DNA from: Alteromonas marina
GTDB taxonomy: Bacteria; Pseudomonadota; Gammaproteobacteria; Enterobacterales; Alteromonadaceae
Assembly (NCBI RefSeq): GCF_000808575.1
Contig: NZ_JWLW01000066.1
Location: forward strand, 124,001-188,000
Reading direction: 5' to 3'
Length of the DNA: 64,000 nucleotides
Shown here: one piece after another, positions 28,329 through 38,293 of the stretch
Layout: every line of letters begins with the position of its first letter
How positions within the stretch are numbered: the first letter of the stretch is position 1
Program-made: the position numbers and the translations under genes
Notes under the pieces: model-generated
Seen by the model: the letters and a program-made list of their open reading frames with translations, nothing else
What the model was told of the DNA's origin: nothing
Database searches by the model: none

Positions 28329-29387
28329 TTACAGGTCTTCTTCGAGTACTTGCAGTTCTGCGTCATTATCAATAATGCGCCCACCGCGGGTTAATAACTG
28401 TAGCTCAGACTTCACTGAAGTCGGTCTTGCAATCTTCTCTACAATTTTCAGTGCCAAATTGTCGCGACTGCGACCTAATTTAGCCCTGAACGTGGGTAAA
28501 TCTTCAATTAATACTGTGATGGTTTCTGGCATCTCCACAGGGATGATATCGCCAGGTTTAAACTCCATCACATCGCGAAGCGGTACATCAACGTCTAGCA
28601 TATGCGTAGTTAACGCTACTTTAACGTCCATGATTTCATCGCGAAGCGCCTTACTCCAACGTAAGTCTGTATCTTCTTTATCGCTTTGAACACCCGCATC
28701 TAGCAATTCGCGAATGGGCTCTAACATTGAGTATGGCAGCGACACGTGGAAGTCGCCACCGCCGCCATCTAGTTCGATATGGAACGAGCTGATGACCACC
28801 ACCTCGGTCGGGCTCACAATGTTCGCCATCGCAGGGTTTACTTCTGAGTCCAAATATTCAAACGACACATCCATGACCGGTGCCCAGGCTTCTTTATAAT
28901 CTTCAAAGATTATTTTAAGCAGCATCTGGATAATACGGCGTTCCGTTGGCGTAAACTCACGGCCTTCAATTTTCGCATGATAGCGACCATCGCCACCAAA
29001 GAAGTTGTCTACCAAAATAAATACCAAACGGGCTTCCATGGTAATAAGCCCCGTGCCTTTAAGTGGACGGAAACGCACCATGTTCAAACTCGTTGGAACG
29101 AATAATGTGTGAATGTATTCGCCAAACTTAATCATCTGAATACCGTTAATCGATACTTCAGCTGAACGTCGCATCATGTTGAACAAACTCACACGCATGT
29201 GACGTGCGAAACGTTCATTAACGATTTCAAGCGTAGGCATACGCCCACGCACAATTCTGTCTTGCGAGGAGAAGTCGTACTCGAGCGTAGAAGCATCAGA
29301 GTCGCTGCCGCCGACCTCCTCTTCTTCTACATCATCTACCCCGTGTAATAGGGCATCGATTTCATCTTGAGATAATAAATCACTCAC
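28329..29387 (-). CDS. fliM: Flagellar motor switch protein FliM
   Basis: A 352-residue C-ring protein. The N-terminal LLSQDEIDALLHG is the CheY-P docking peptide. A middle CheC-like domain contains the GGxG-type FFGGDG loop, and a C-terminal SpoA domain pairs with FliN. Normal length. It lies 27 bp after fliL and 17 bp before fliN. Confidence 0.97.
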   Translation of the reverse strand: MSDLLSQDEIDALLHGVDDVEEEEVGGSDSDASTLEYDFSSQDRIVRGRMPTLEIVNERFARHMRVSLFNMMRRSAEVSINGIQMIKFGEYIHTLFVPTSLNMVRFRPLKGTGLITMEARLVFILVDNFFGGDGRYHAKIEGREFTPTERRIIQMLLKIIFEDYKEAWAPVMDVSFEYLDSEVNPAMANIVSPTEVVVISSFHIELDGGGGDFHVSLPYSMLEPIRELLDAGVQSDKEDTDLRWSKALRDEIMDVKVALTTHMLDVDVPLRDVMEFKPGDIIPVEMPETITVLIEDLPTFRAKLGRSRDNLALKIVEKIARPTSVKSELQLLTRGGRIIDNDAELQVLEEDL

Positions 29388-29414
29388 CGTCTTCTACCTT
29401 ACTTAGTCAATGCA

Positions 29415-29954
29415 TTACTGCATGACAAACCCAGTGAACAATACGCGCTCAACTACATCGCTGCCCGTAATGTCCTTTAATGCTTTCTGCACTTCGGTTA
29501 CCGCCTGCTCGCGAAGCTCTATTTTACCGGCTTCAGTAACCAGATCGTCTGCATTTGAAGTACTAAAAGCCTGTAGTAATGTCCCTTCAATTAGCGGAAT
29601 ATGCGTCTTTGCTAACTCTTCGTTATCAGAACCACGTACTAATAGCTGCACTTTAATTTGAACCAATCGGTCTCTTCCCGAACCCGGCACGTTAAAAACG
29701 AAAGGTCTCGGCATAGCAACATAAAGTGCCGTACCAATTTCAGCGTTACCTGTACTCGCTGCCGGCGCACTTGCAGCAGCTGCTGCAGCATCAGCTTCAG
29801 CCAATTCCTCAGCAGCAGGCTCATCGCCACCCGCGAAAAGCAAGAAATAAGCGGCAGCCCCGCCGCCTACAAGAACCACAGCGATAATGATGATCAACAT
29901 CATTTTGCCTTTCTTCTTACCGCCTTCTTCTACCTGTAACTCTTCATCAGCCAT
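29415..29954 (-). CDS. fliL: Flagellar basal body-associated protein FliL
   Basis: A 179-residue protein: short cytoplasmic basic segment (GGKKKGK), one transmembrane helix (MMLIIIIAVVLVGGGAAAYF), Ala/Glu-rich linker and the periplasmic stomatin-like FliL domain (VFNVPGSGRDRLVQIKVQLLVRG; ends GSDVVERVLFTGFVMQ). It supports stator function. The ATG at 29954 is chosen because the protein then starts MADEELQ with a proper membrane topology; the longer frame adds 31 residues unlike FliL. A 227-bp gap separates it from fliK. Confidence 0.92.
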   Translation of the reverse strand: MADEELQVEEGGKKKGKMMLIIIIAVVLVGGGAAAYFLLFAGGDEPAAEELAEADAAAAAASAPAASTGNAEIGTALYVAMPRPFVFNVPGSGRDRLVQIKVQLLVRGSDNEELAKTHIPLIEGTLLQAFSTSNADDLVTEAGKIELREQAVTEVQKALKDITGSDVVERVLFTGFVMQ

Positions 29955-30181
29955 GTGTAACTCATCAGTAATATTAAGAAAAAACGTATTATCAATGTTC
30001 CACCGCAAATGGCAATGCCATAATTCGTATCTACAGATGGTCAACACTGTAGCAGCAACAATTAACTCGCAATATGCAGCGTTTCATCGAACTATTCGTT
30101 CGGAATTAAACGAATACTCCAAACATAGCAGTCTTAAAATAATCTCACCATGCTACCTATTGATAATAGTTTTGCCCTGTC

Positions 30182-32515
30182 TTAAGCGTAGAAATCAATT
30201 CCGCCCTTGGCTGCCCGCGTCACTGATTGCTCGACAATCCGCGTTTCGTCTACATCGTCTAAACCGTCATTTTCTCCGCGGTTTCCGGCGCCATTTCTAC
30301 TGCCACTGTTTTCTGCAAGTTGCTGGCCATTTTCGTTACTTGAAGAATTATCTTTTCTTACTTGCGCATCACCCAATTCAATGCCTTGTTCTGAAAGCAT
30401 ATCTCGTAGTTTTGGCATGGCATCAGCTAGCGCCTCCTTAGCTTGTTGAGACTGCACAACGAAACTCACGCTTGCCGCGTCACCTGCGACGTTTACCCGC
30501 ACCTGCATGCTTCCCAACTCAGGTGGATCAAGACGGATTTCAGCCATAGTGTTACGCGCATTCACCATCCAGCGAATTTTTTCGTTTAGCTGTTGCTGTC
30601 CTTCTGGCTTATGAATATTGACCGCTTTATCAAAGCCCTCAAACTGCTGTTGAGATTTTGACGCTTCAGCGCGAAGCTGTGAGTTTTCTTGTATTACCGT
30701 ATCGGTTTGTCCTACCATACTTGCAAAAGCCTGTTGAGCACTGGCTTGCGTTTGCGTCATTAAATTTAGGAACTGACTTGCTTGGCTATCGACCCTTGCC
30801 GTCATTGAAGCAATAACATCGGTATTCACTGCCGCCTCTTTTGCGGCGTCTGCCACGATAGCTGATAAATCGATGCCAGGCTCTCTACCTTGTTGAACTT
30901 GTTGCTGAAACTCATTGATACCGGCAATGATGTTTGTCTTCACAGCTTGTTGTTGTGCTCCACTTGGCATTACTGCAACGACGCGCTCAGCAAACGCCTC
31001 GGTAGCTTTTTGTGCAGTTTGTGGGGAAAGTTCACTTAATGCAGTTAATAAGTCACTTTGTGGATCACCGGTCATTTCAAAGCTATTATTTGGAGGTGTA
31101 GCACTTTGAGGTGCAGCATTTTGGGTATTCATCACTGACGCTGCGCTAGTAGCCGTTACTTTGGTTTTGTCTGCCCCGTTAGTATTTCCACCACCATTTT
31201 CCAGAACAGCCCCGTCAATTACTACTGTGGCTATGTCAGAGGTTGCGTCAGAATACAATGCTTCTAATTGAGAGCTGGCTTCATCTGACGATAGTTTCTG
31301 CATCGCTTTAAGTTCATCAGATAACAGGCTTAACACAAGAGATTCATCTGCTGCGTTTTTACTATTTTCCAGCGTTCCCTCTGCCCCCTCGCTCACGCTT
31401 TGCGCTACATCGTTATCGCTCTCTTTTTGCTGCAAGAGTTGCGCTATTAGCGTCGAAAGTTCATTGGCATTGGGGTCTGATTTACCCTCAGGAAGGAATT
31501 TAGAAAGTTCAGCATTAGCTTCGCTGTTAGGTCCATTTTGTTCGCTGCCGGCACCATTTTGTTCGCTACCGGCACTATTTTGTTCACTTTCAGCGCCAAG
31601 CAGTAGTTCGGTTAAAGTACTCAGTGTTTGTTGTGCGTCAGCCGAAAGGGATTCAATAGAGATATCACCCTCTTTGCTGCCACTATTAAGCTGAGAAAGT
31701 AAATGCGCCATTACCGAAGGCGCGTCGCTGGCATCTACTCCGTCTGGAATCTTCCAAAGCTTTCCATTTTCTTTTACAGAAAGAACATTAACGGATTCAT
31801 CTGGAACTTCAGAAATACCATTGGTTGCTCTTTTACCAGATTGCCCTTGAGTTTGCTCTTTGCTGTCAGCCTTACCAAAGCGATCTGCTAGGGTTTCAAC
31901 ATAGGCAACCCAGTCTGGCTCTTCATCAGATTTGTCCGCCTTTCCATCTGGCGTACCCGGCGTGGTAATGACGCCAGCCTCTGCATCTTTTTGGCCGCCT
32001 TCTCCAATAACAAACTCTGCTTCGGTGACGGCGTTTTGTACAATGCCACCTTCAGTGTCATCTAGTGTCAAACTTGTTTTTTCTTTATCGCCCGATTTGC
32101 GCTGTGCTTCTGTCGCTTCGGCTATCTCATTTGAACCAACAGCAGCTTTTTCTTCATTTGTAGCTGACGCTGACTCTGCAGGGTCGTCTGTTACTTTCTT
32201 TTCAACAGGAAGATTGGTATGCCCGGCGTCCCTGTCTTTACCCGTCTTCACCGTTTCATTAGAAACTGAAGTGTTAGCAGATGAGCCTGTCGAACGGGTT
32301 GTCTCTCGGGACTGAGAACTTAATGTTTCTTTGCTATTTAAGACAAAATCAGGTTTGCTCGATTTCGCTTCTTGATAAAGTCGATTGAATGCTTGGTTGT
32401 TTTCACTGTTCGCTTGTTGTTGCGTACCAATACCAGTTTCAACCGCTTTAGCTGTGCTAGAAGCAGAAAAAGGTAATGCGGCAATGTCTGTTTTATGTGC
32501 GGCAACTTGTTGCAT
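30182..32515 (-). CDS. fliK: Flagellar hook-length control protein FliK (long form)
   Basis: At 777 residues this is much longer than enteric FliK (about 400). The first roughly 600 residues are low-complexity, rich in Ser, Asn, Glu, Ala and Gln, as expected of the extended ruler. The C-terminal Flg_hook domain (about 625-735) is recognisable: NEKIRWMVNARNTMAEIRLDPPELGSM-type segment, VSFVVQSQQAKEALADAMPKLRDML, then LGDAQV. It measures hook length and triggers the FlhB switch. A heptad repeat lies near residue 315. It follows fliJ after a 350-bp gap carrying a sigma-54-type site. Confidence 0.92.
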   Translation of the reverse strand: MQQVAAHKTDIAALPFSASSTAKAVETGIGTQQQANSENNQAFNRLYQEAKSSKPDFVLNSKETLSSQSRETTRSTGSSANTSVSNETVKTGKDRDAGHTNLPVEKKVTDDPAESASATNEEKAAVGSNEIAEATEAQRKSGDKEKTSLTLDDTEGGIVQNAVTEAEFVIGEGGQKDAEAGVITTPGTPDGKADKSDEEPDWVAYVETLADRFGKADSKEQTQGQSGKRATNGISEVPDESVNVLSVKENGKLWKIPDGVDASDAPSVMAHLLSQLNSGSKEGDISIESLSADAQQTLSTLTELLLGAESEQNSAGSEQNGAGSEQNGPNSEANAELSKFLPEGKSDPNANELSTLIAQLLQQKESDNDVAQSVSEGAEGTLENSKNAADESLVLSLLSDELKAMQKLSSDEASSQLEALYSDATSDIATVVIDGAVLENGGGNTNGADKTKVTATSAASVMNTQNAAPQSATPPNNSFEMTGDPQSDLLTALSELSPQTAQKATEAFAERVVAVMPSGAQQQAVKTNIIAGINEFQQQVQQGREPGIDLSAIVADAAKEAAVNTDVIASMTARVDSQASQFLNLMTQTQASAQQAFASMVGQTDTVIQENSQLRAEASKSQQQFEGFDKAVNIHKPEGQQQLNEKIRWMVNARNTMAEIRLDPPELGSMQVRVNVAGDAASVSFVVQSQQAKEALADAMPKLRDMLSEQGIELGDAQVRKDNSSSNENGQQLAENSGSRNGAGNRGENDGLDDVDETRIVEQSVTRAAKGGIDFYA
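31521..31583. repeat. Three tandem 21-bp repeats inside fliK
   Basis: Units begin TTCGCTG/TTCGCTA at 31521, 31542 and 31563 and encode the heptapeptide repeat SEQN-x-AG-type (GSEQNGA). They are in frame, so copy-number change would alter FliK length without breaking it. Confidence 0.85.
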
Positions 32516-32824
32516 ATTGTCCTACCGTCCTACATTTATATCGTCTTTCACCAAGAAGACGTAATGTGATGCGAATTAATCACTGGGCGTTGTATTTAAA
32601 CAGACCAAGAGAAGTAGATCGCAACCCCACCAACGCTTATCCTAATTTCAATCACTTAGCACTGCTCCGATACCCTTTGTGGCTATCGTTCGGTACTAGG
32701 TTTTATGCTCGCTTTAGTTGAATTTCGTACTATATAGCTTGCGTAGAACTTCAAACGTAAGCTGTTAGAGCGTAATAACCAGGGCACTGAAATTATGGCG
32801 CGCTGTTACATTTCATATTGACTT

Positions 32825-32840
32825 AGCAAGGGTTGAGCCA
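32825..32840 (-). promoter_or_regulatory. Candidate sigma-54 promoter of the fliK operon
   Basis: Minus-strand TGGCTCA-ACCC-TTGCT: GG and GC dinucleotides with canonical 10-bp separation, a full -12 element and two mismatches in -24. It lies just beyond the fliJ stop, about 310 nt before the fliK ATG, so a leader of about 300 nt is implied. I saw no convincing ORF or other signal in the rest of the 350-bp gap 32516-32865. Confidence 0.5.
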
Positions 32841-32865
32841 AAGTGGCTTGAAAACATACTATTTA

Positions 32866-33312
32866 TTAGAAAGGAGAGCGCTTAGCTCTAAAAAATCGTT
32901 GTGTGGCAAATTCATCCATCATGGCCTGTTCGGCTTTAGCTTCTTTTTTCTGCTCTGCCAACTTCTTCTTATCTAGTAGCAAGGTAACAGCTTTAACTTT
33001 CTGCTGCTGTTTTAGCCACATTTGCTTGCGCTGGTCTGCTGCCATCTGCGCACGAGCAATCACTTGCATCTGCTGCTCACACGCTTTATCTAATTTTCCG
33101 ACGAAAGATAAGTGTTGTTGATAATAAGTCGCCGTAACGCCGGCTTGACCGGTTTGCTGAATACCTTTGATATAGTCAATACGGTACTGCTCGAGGCTAG
33201 TAAGCTTTTGCTTTTGCTGATTTACGTTTTGCTGAGCCTGCTGATAATACCGGGCTTCTCGCTGCTCTTTTTCTCGCTCAAACTCGGCTAGACGCTCTAG
33301 TTGTTTAGACAT
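32866..33312 (-). CDS. fliJ: Flagellar export chaperone FliJ
   Basis: A 148-residue, highly charged, Gln/Lys-rich coiled-coil protein (MSKQLERLAEFEREKEQREARYYQQAQ) of the length and composition of FliJ, the stalk-like protein that enters the FliI hexamer and contacts FlhA. Sequence conservation in this family is low, so the call depends on position: directly after fliI (72 bp) and before fliK. Confidence 0.9.
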   Translation of the reverse strand: MSKQLERLAEFEREKEQREARYYQQAQQNVNQQKQKLTSLEQYRIDYIKGIQQTGQAGVTATYYQQHLSFVGKLDKACEQQMQVIARAQMAADQRKQMWLKQQQKVKAVTLLLDKKKLAEQKKEAKAEQAMMDEFATQRFFRAKRSPF

Positions 33313-33384
33313 TTTTAGTGCCCTTATTCAAGCGTTCTGATTTCTTCTTCACGAGTGTTTTATTACTGTTGACTAACAAAGCCA

Positions 33385-34719
33385 TCATCCCTGCCCTAAC
33401 CCTTTGGCAAGCGCTGCCATACCTTCTAGGCTTTCGTCATAAGGAATGACTTGCTTCATTCCTTGCTGCAACAAAGCATTGATTGCGGGCTCTGCACGAA
33501 TGGCTAAATCAATACGTGGGTCTGACCCTTTTGCGTAAGCGCCAATAGAAATAAGATCTTGGTTTTGTTTGTAGTTTGAGTAAACCTGGCGAATGCGACG
33601 AGCCATTAATTGATGTTCTTCACTCACCACCATTGGCATTACTCGACTTATCGACGCTTCAATATCAATTGCAGGGTAGTGACCACTATCGGCTAGGGTT
33701 CGCGATAAAACCACGTGACCATCTAGAATGGCACGAGCAGCGTCTGCTATGGGATCTTGTAAATCGTCGCCTTCAGTGAGTACCGTATAAAAGGCCGTGA
33801 TAGAGCCTTGCCGCTCGCTGCCATTACCAGCTCGTTCAACTAATGCAGGTAACCGAGCAAAGACCGATGGCGGATAGCCTTTTGTTGCAGGAGGTTCACC
33901 CACAGCCAGAGCTATCTCGCGCTGCGCCATGGCATAACGAGTTAACGAATCAATGAGCAGCAGCACCTTCATGCCTTTATCGCGAAAATATTCAGCAATG
34001 GTTACCGCCGTCTCGCAGCCCTTTAAACGCATAAGCGGCGAAGTATCAGCTGGTGCTGCCACTACCACAGCTCGTTGGCGTTCTTCTTCTGTCAGTATTT
34101 CGTGGATAAACTCTTTTACTTCTCGTCCACGCTCACCAACTAGCCCAACCACGACCACGTCGGCTTCACAGCCTCGGGTCATCATGCCAAGTAGCACACT
34201 TTTACCTACCCCACTTCCTGCAAAAAGCCCCATACGCTGCCCTACACCAACCGTGTTAAGTGCGTTAATAGCGCGCACGCCAACATCCATAGGTGCGTTT
34301 ATTGGCCGGCGGATAAGCGGGTTCATTGGCGGTCTAGTGGTTGGCGCGCGGGCTTCGGCATTGATTTCGCCCAGTCCGTCGAGTGGCTGACCGTTGCCAT
34401 CAACTACACGTCCCAACAGTCCCATACCCACAGGCAAACCGCTTTGCCTGTTTAACGGCATAACGCGACTCCCTGGCACAATACCGCGAACCGCTTCTGT
34501 GGGCATTAAGTAGGTAATATCGTCACCAAAACCAACCACTTCAGCTTCTATTTCGCCTTCAATGGTTTGTACTAAACACTGACTGCCGACGGGTAACTGA
34601 CACCCCACAGCTTCAAGAGTTAAACCGATACCTCGGACTAACTTGCCAGCGGCAACAACTGGAGGAGAAGAGACCTGTTTTGTGAGGGATTCAAAGTGAG
34701 TATGCCAAGGGCTAGTCAT
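33385..34719 (-). CDS. fliI: Flagellum-specific ATPase FliI
   Basis: A 444-residue F1-beta-like ATPase with Walker A GSGVGKS (about 168-174), Walker [24 protein letters not shown] and [19 protein letters not shown]. It energises flagellar protein export with FliH and FliJ on the cytoplasmic side. Its start overlaps the fliH end by 8 bp. Normal length and motifs. Confidence 0.97.
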   Translation of the reverse strand: MTSPWHTHFESLTKQVSSPPVVAAGKLVRGIGLTLEAVGCQLPVGSQCLVQTIEGEIEAEVVGFGDDITYLMPTEAVRGIVPGSRVMPLNRQSGLPVGMGLLGRVVDGNGQPLDGLGEINAEARAPTTRPPMNPLIRRPINAPMDVGVRAINALNTVGVGQRMGLFAGSGVGKSVLLGMMTRGCEADVVVVGLVGERGREVKEFIHEILTEEERQRAVVVAAPADTSPLMRLKGCETAVTIAEYFRDKGMKVLLLIDSLTRYAMAQREIALAVGEPPATKGYPPSVFARLPALVERAGNGSERQGSITAFYTVLTEGDDLQDPIADAARAILDGHVVLSRTLADSGHYPAIDIEASISRVMPMVVSEEHQLMARRIRQVYSNYKQNQDLISIGAYAKGSDPRIDLAIRAEPAINALLQQGMKQVIPYDESLEGMAALAKGLGQG

Positions 34720-35494
34720 CTGACAAACCTTGGTTTAATAAGAATTTATCAATTACGTCGCGGCAACGGCGTTCAATAGACACGTCGACGGCATTTTGCA
34801 CAGTAGTAATATCGCAACCGCCACGTTCCATCGCTGGTGCTTCAACCAAATTCCAGCCTTTTTTGGTAATTTCCTCTTCGCCAAAATGCGCTTTTACCAA
34901 TTCAATATCTTCAGGATTCATATGAATTTGATAGTCAGCTTGATTAATTGGTAGCGCCTTAATACCTTCACTTAACGCCTGCACTATAACCTGTTGGTTA
35001 GTGCTTACCTCTGTTTTGATAACTGCTTTTGCAAGGGTTACGGCAAGTTTTACCAATTGATCTCGGGTTTCATCATTGGCTTGCGAAAGTGGGTCGTGAA
35101 ATTTTTCAGCAAGCATTCGCCACACTTCAGCTTGTGCTGTCATTTGCTGACGGCCTTCTTCTACTCCTTGCTCAAGGCCTTCGCTATGCCCCTGCTCTTT
35201 ACCTTCAAGTAAACCAGCTTCAAGACCTTCTGCTTTGCCTTCCTCAAAACCTAGCTGTTTGCCTTCCTGATAGCCTTCATCATAGGCAGCCTGACGTATG
35301 GCTTCTATTTCTTCAGCAGTGGGGGGCTTAATCTCTTCCTCAACTTCAGGCGGCTCGTACTTCCAGTCAGAACGTTTGTTAAGCGCGTTGGTCGGCTCGT
35401 TCTCTCGTGGGGCAGTAGGGTCGTCAACGAAAGGTAGGTCCCATTTTTTAGCTTCATTTACTTCGTTTTCGCTGAAACTTTTTTTGGCAGTCAT
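34712..35494 (-). CDS. fliH: Flagellar assembly protein FliH
   Basis: A 260-residue protein: acidic N-terminus, a stretch of repeated G-x-x-x-G/E units at about 75-120 ([17 protein letters not shown] and following), then the C-terminal V-type ATPase subunit E-like domain. FliH dimers bind FliI and dock the ATPase on FliN. The glycine repeat is a recognised FliH feature. It overlaps fliI by 8 bp and follows fliG by 39 bp. Confidence 0.94.
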   Translation of the reverse strand: MTAKKSFSENEVNEAKKWDLPFVDDPTAPRENEPTNALNKRSDWKYEPPEVEEEIKPPTAEEIEAIRQAAYDEGYQEGKQLGFEEGKAEGLEAGLLEGKEQGHSEGLEQGVEEGRQQMTAQAEVWRMLAEKFHDPLSQANDETRDQLVKLAVTLAKAVIKTEVSTNQQVIVQALSEGIKALPINQADYQIHMNPEDIELVKAHFGEEEITKKGWNLVEAPAMERGGCDITTVQNAVDVSIERRCRDVIDKFLLNQGLSDD

Positions 35495-35533
35495 ATGTTT
35501 ACCTAGGCTAAATAAGTGACGGGATTAGCGTTC

Positions 35534-36574
35534 TTATAAGAACTCTTCGCCACCGCCACCACCAAGCATGATTTCACCAGAGTCAGAGAGTCGACGGGCA
35601 ACAGAAAGGATCTCTTTCTGCGCTGTTTCTACTTCACTAATTCGCACAGGACCAAGCGCTTCCAAGTCATCATTAAGCATTTCAGCAGCACGCTTAGACA
35701 TGTTGCGCATAATTTTGTCTTTAAGCTCTTCGTCAGCACCTTTAATAGCCTTAAGCAGCGCGTCTTGCTGTACTTCGCGCAGTATGGCCTGAATACCCTT
35801 GTCGTCTACATCGACTAAGTTGTCGAATACAAACATCAGGTCTTGGATTTGCTGACTCATTTCTTCGTCTTGCTCGCGAATAGCATCCATCAACTGGCCT
35901 TCTATCGCAGTATCTAGATAGTTCATGATGTTCGCTGCAGACTTCAAGCCGCCCATTTTGGCTGCTTGTGTACCCGCTTGACCTGCAAACTGTTTCTCCA
36001 TGATTTCGTTTAGTTCTTGTAGTGCAGCTGGCTGAACTTCTTCTAGGTTTGCGATACGCATTAGCAAGTCGAGTCGAACCTTTTCCGGGAACTGCGCCAA
36101 AATCTCTGCACTTTGTTCAGGCTCTAAATAAGACAAGACGATAGTTTGAATCTGTGGGTGCTCGTTACGAATAATGCTGGCTACCTGCTTAGAGTCCATC
36201 CACTTGAGAGAGTCAAGGCCTTTAGCGCCGCTACCCATAAGGATCTGGTCGATAAGGTTTGCCGCCTTATCTTCACCTAGTGCAGCCGTTAATGCACGTT
36301 TTACGAAGTCTTGGCTTTGGAAACCAATGGTGCTGTAGTTTTGAATCTCTTCGATGAAATGCTTATGAACCGACGTAATTTTGGACTGGGTCATATCGTC
36401 CACTTTGGCCATTTCAGTACCCAGTTTTTGTACCTGTTTAGGCTCTAAGTGTTTTAATATCTGCGCCGCATCTTCTTCTGACAAGCTCAACAATAAGATG
36501 GCCGCTTTTTCTACGCCTTCTAATTTACTGACGTCATATGACGGTTCTTCAACATTGGCAAGTTCTTCAGCCAT
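35534..36574 (-). CDS. fliG: Flagellar motor switch protein FliG
   Basis: A 346-residue C-ring protein with the three Arm-like domains; KLEGVEKAAILLLSLSEEDAAQIL at the start, middle-domain EHPQIQTIVLSYL, and the C-terminal stator-facing charged helix (about 270-320, DEELKDKIMRNMSKRAAEML). It couples FliF to FliM and takes torque from the stators. It ends with a glycine run and EEFL. Between fliF (12 bp) and fliH. Confidence 0.97.
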   Translation of the reverse strand: MAEELANVEEPSYDVSKLEGVEKAAILLLSLSEEDAAQILKHLEPKQVQKLGTEMAKVDDMTQSKITSVHKHFIEEIQNYSTIGFQSQDFVKRALTAALGEDKAANLIDQILMGSGAKGLDSLKWMDSKQVASIIRNEHPQIQTIVLSYLEPEQSAEILAQFPEKVRLDLLMRIANLEEVQPAALQELNEIMEKQFAGQAGTQAAKMGGLKSAANIMNYLDTAIEGQLMDAIREQDEEMSQQIQDLMFVFDNLVDVDDKGIQAILREVQQDALLKAIKGADEELKDKIMRNMSKRAAEMLNDDLEALGPVRISEVETAQKEILSVARRLSDSGEIMLGGGGGEEFL

Positions 36575-36586
36575 AATCTTATCTCA

Positions 36587-38281
36587 CTACTCGTCTTGCA
36601 TTAACCAGCCCTTCACAACTTGGGCTGATAATTCAGGTTCATTGGCTACTAGAGCGCGTACAGCTTTAAGTACATCTTCATCTTTGTGCAAGTCAGGCAA
36701 CATAAGTGAGCCATCAGGCGCAAAGCCCACCTGCCCTTCGTCAAAGTCAGACGTTAACATGCTAATAGTGTCATCGCCTAAGTCTAAGCCTTCATCTGCA
36801 TCAAATTCATCGGCGTCGTTCGACTCATCTGGGTTGATAAGACGACGCAGCATAGGTCGAATTACAAAGATGATAAGTACTATTATAACCAAACCGCCAA
36901 CAACTAGTTTAAGAATTGGTAGGAACCCAGGCTGTTCCCAGAGAGGCGCATCTTCAATTTCGCCTGCGTCCATCCGAGTAAAGGGCACGCTTACTACTTC
37001 TAACGAATCACCGCGGGTAACGTCAAAGCCAATGCCTCCCTGTAAAAGGCGACGAATGTTCAGAATCTCTTCTTGTTTACGCGGTGTTGGTGTCAACGCA
37101 CCGTCCTCACCCGCTACTTGGGTGTAGTCAACCGCGACAGACACGCTCAATCTGCGGATAACCCCTGTCTGTTTCTTGGTATGACTGATAGTGGTATCAA
37201 GTTCATAGTTGCGGGTCGATTCTTTCGCTGTGCGCCCTGGCATGGTTTGCTGACTACCGCCCACGGCATTTTCAGGAATATTAGAATCAAGCGGAGGCTG
37301 ATTTGATAATGCCCCCGGAATACCGCCAACACCGCCACCTACGCTATTTTCTTCCATGATCATTTCGCTGCGAACTGCAGGTAAATCTGGGTTGTAGCTT
37401 CGCTGTGTTTGTTCCATTGCAGTAAAGTCCATAGTAACGTCAGCTTGCGCCGTGTAGTTACCTATACCCAATACTGGAATCAATATAGCGTCAATTTTTT
37501 CGAGATACTCTTGCTCGCGCTGGCGTTCGATTTCATATTCTTTTCTGGCACGGGCACTCATTGAATCTTGTGAACCCGAATTAAGCAGGCGGCCATTGCT
37601 GTCAGTTACCGTTACTTTAGAGGGCTCCATGTTTTGCACTGCAGACGCCACGATATCGACAACAGCATCAACCTCTTCACCGGCAATAACGGCACCGCGC
37701 TTAGCCGTTAGCACAACGGTTGCCGACGCTTTCTTCTCTCTTCGCGCAAATACATTTTCTTTTGGCATCGCCAGCAATACTCGGGCTTTTTGAATACTTG
37801 CGATATCTTCGATGGTCGAGGCAATCTGCTGTTCACGTGCATGTTTAAGACGTTCCATCTCAACACGCTGGCTCACACCAAACCCCATGTCCTGCATGAT
37901 GATATCGGTACCTGCATCCGAGGTTTTAGTTAACCCTTGGCGTGTCATACCTAAGCGGATATTTTGGAATTCGTCACTTCTTACGTAAACAATATTGCCC
38001 TCAAGCTTATAGTCGATTTGGTTTGCATCCATATAATCGAGGGTTTCAATAAGCTCTTGAGTTTCCATTTTTGCAAGCGGACGGTAATCAGGTTCTTGCG
38101 ACCAAATAAGAATAAAGATTGCGATGGCTACGCAGATTACCAGAACAACCACAAGGGCCATTTGGCGCATCATATCTGCGCTACCTAAAGTGTCCATAAA
38201 ACCAGATTTGTTTTCTGGCTCATTGTCCACTGCTTGATTTTGATCAGGAACCGTAAGGTTTGTACCTGTAGCTTCAGCCAT
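36587..38281 (-). CDS. fliF: Flagellar MS-ring protein FliF
   Basis: A 564-residue protein with transmembrane helices at about 37-58 (MRQMALVVVLVICVAIAIF region) and 447-468 (LPILKLVVGGLVIIVLIIF region). The periplasmic part contains two ring-building motifs (YKLEGNIVYVRSDEF; SIQKARVLLAMPKENVF), and the cytoplasmic tail binds FliG. FliF is the first platform of the basal body. Follows fliE by 12 bp. Confidence 0.97.
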   Translation of the reverse strand: MAEATGTNLTVPDQNQAVDNEPENKSGFMDTLGSADMMRQMALVVVLVICVAIAIFILIWSQEPDYRPLAKMETQELIETLDYMDANQIDYKLEGNIVYVRSDEFQNIRLGMTRQGLTKTSDAGTDIIMQDMGFGVSQRVEMERLKHAREQQIASTIEDIASIQKARVLLAMPKENVFARREKKASATVVLTAKRGAVIAGEEVDAVVDIVASAVQNMEPSKVTVTDSNGRLLNSGSQDSMSARARKEYEIERQREQEYLEKIDAILIPVLGIGNYTAQADVTMDFTAMEQTQRSYNPDLPAVRSEMIMEENSVGGGVGGIPGALSNQPPLDSNIPENAVGGSQQTMPGRTAKESTRNYELDTTISHTKKQTGVIRRLSVSVAVDYTQVAGEDGALTPTPRKQEEILNIRRLLQGGIGFDVTRGDSLEVVSVPFTRMDAGEIEDAPLWEQPGFLPILKLVVGGLVIIVLIIFVIRPMLRRLINPDESNDADEFDADEGLDLGDDTISMLTSDFDEGQVGFAPDGSLMLPDLHKDEDVLKAVRALVANEPELSAQVVKGWLMQDE

Positions 38282-38293
38282 AACCTACTCCAC

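Noticed and set aside
28216..28689. Plus-strand ORF of 157 codons opposite fliN/fliM
   Set aside because: Shadow of two well-conserved genes; no ribosome site and no recognisable domain.
30001..30020. Sigma-54-like sequence before fliL (minus-strand TGGCATT-N5-TTGCG)
   Set aside because: GG and GC are one base too far apart for sigma-54, and the motif is part of a small ATGGCAATGCCAT palindrome. fliL is probably read from the fliK promoter.
32476..32721. Plus-strand ORF of 81 codons in the fliJ-fliK gap
   Set aside because: Begins inside fliK antisense, has no ribosome site and no recognisable features; A/T-rich spacer is the simpler reading.
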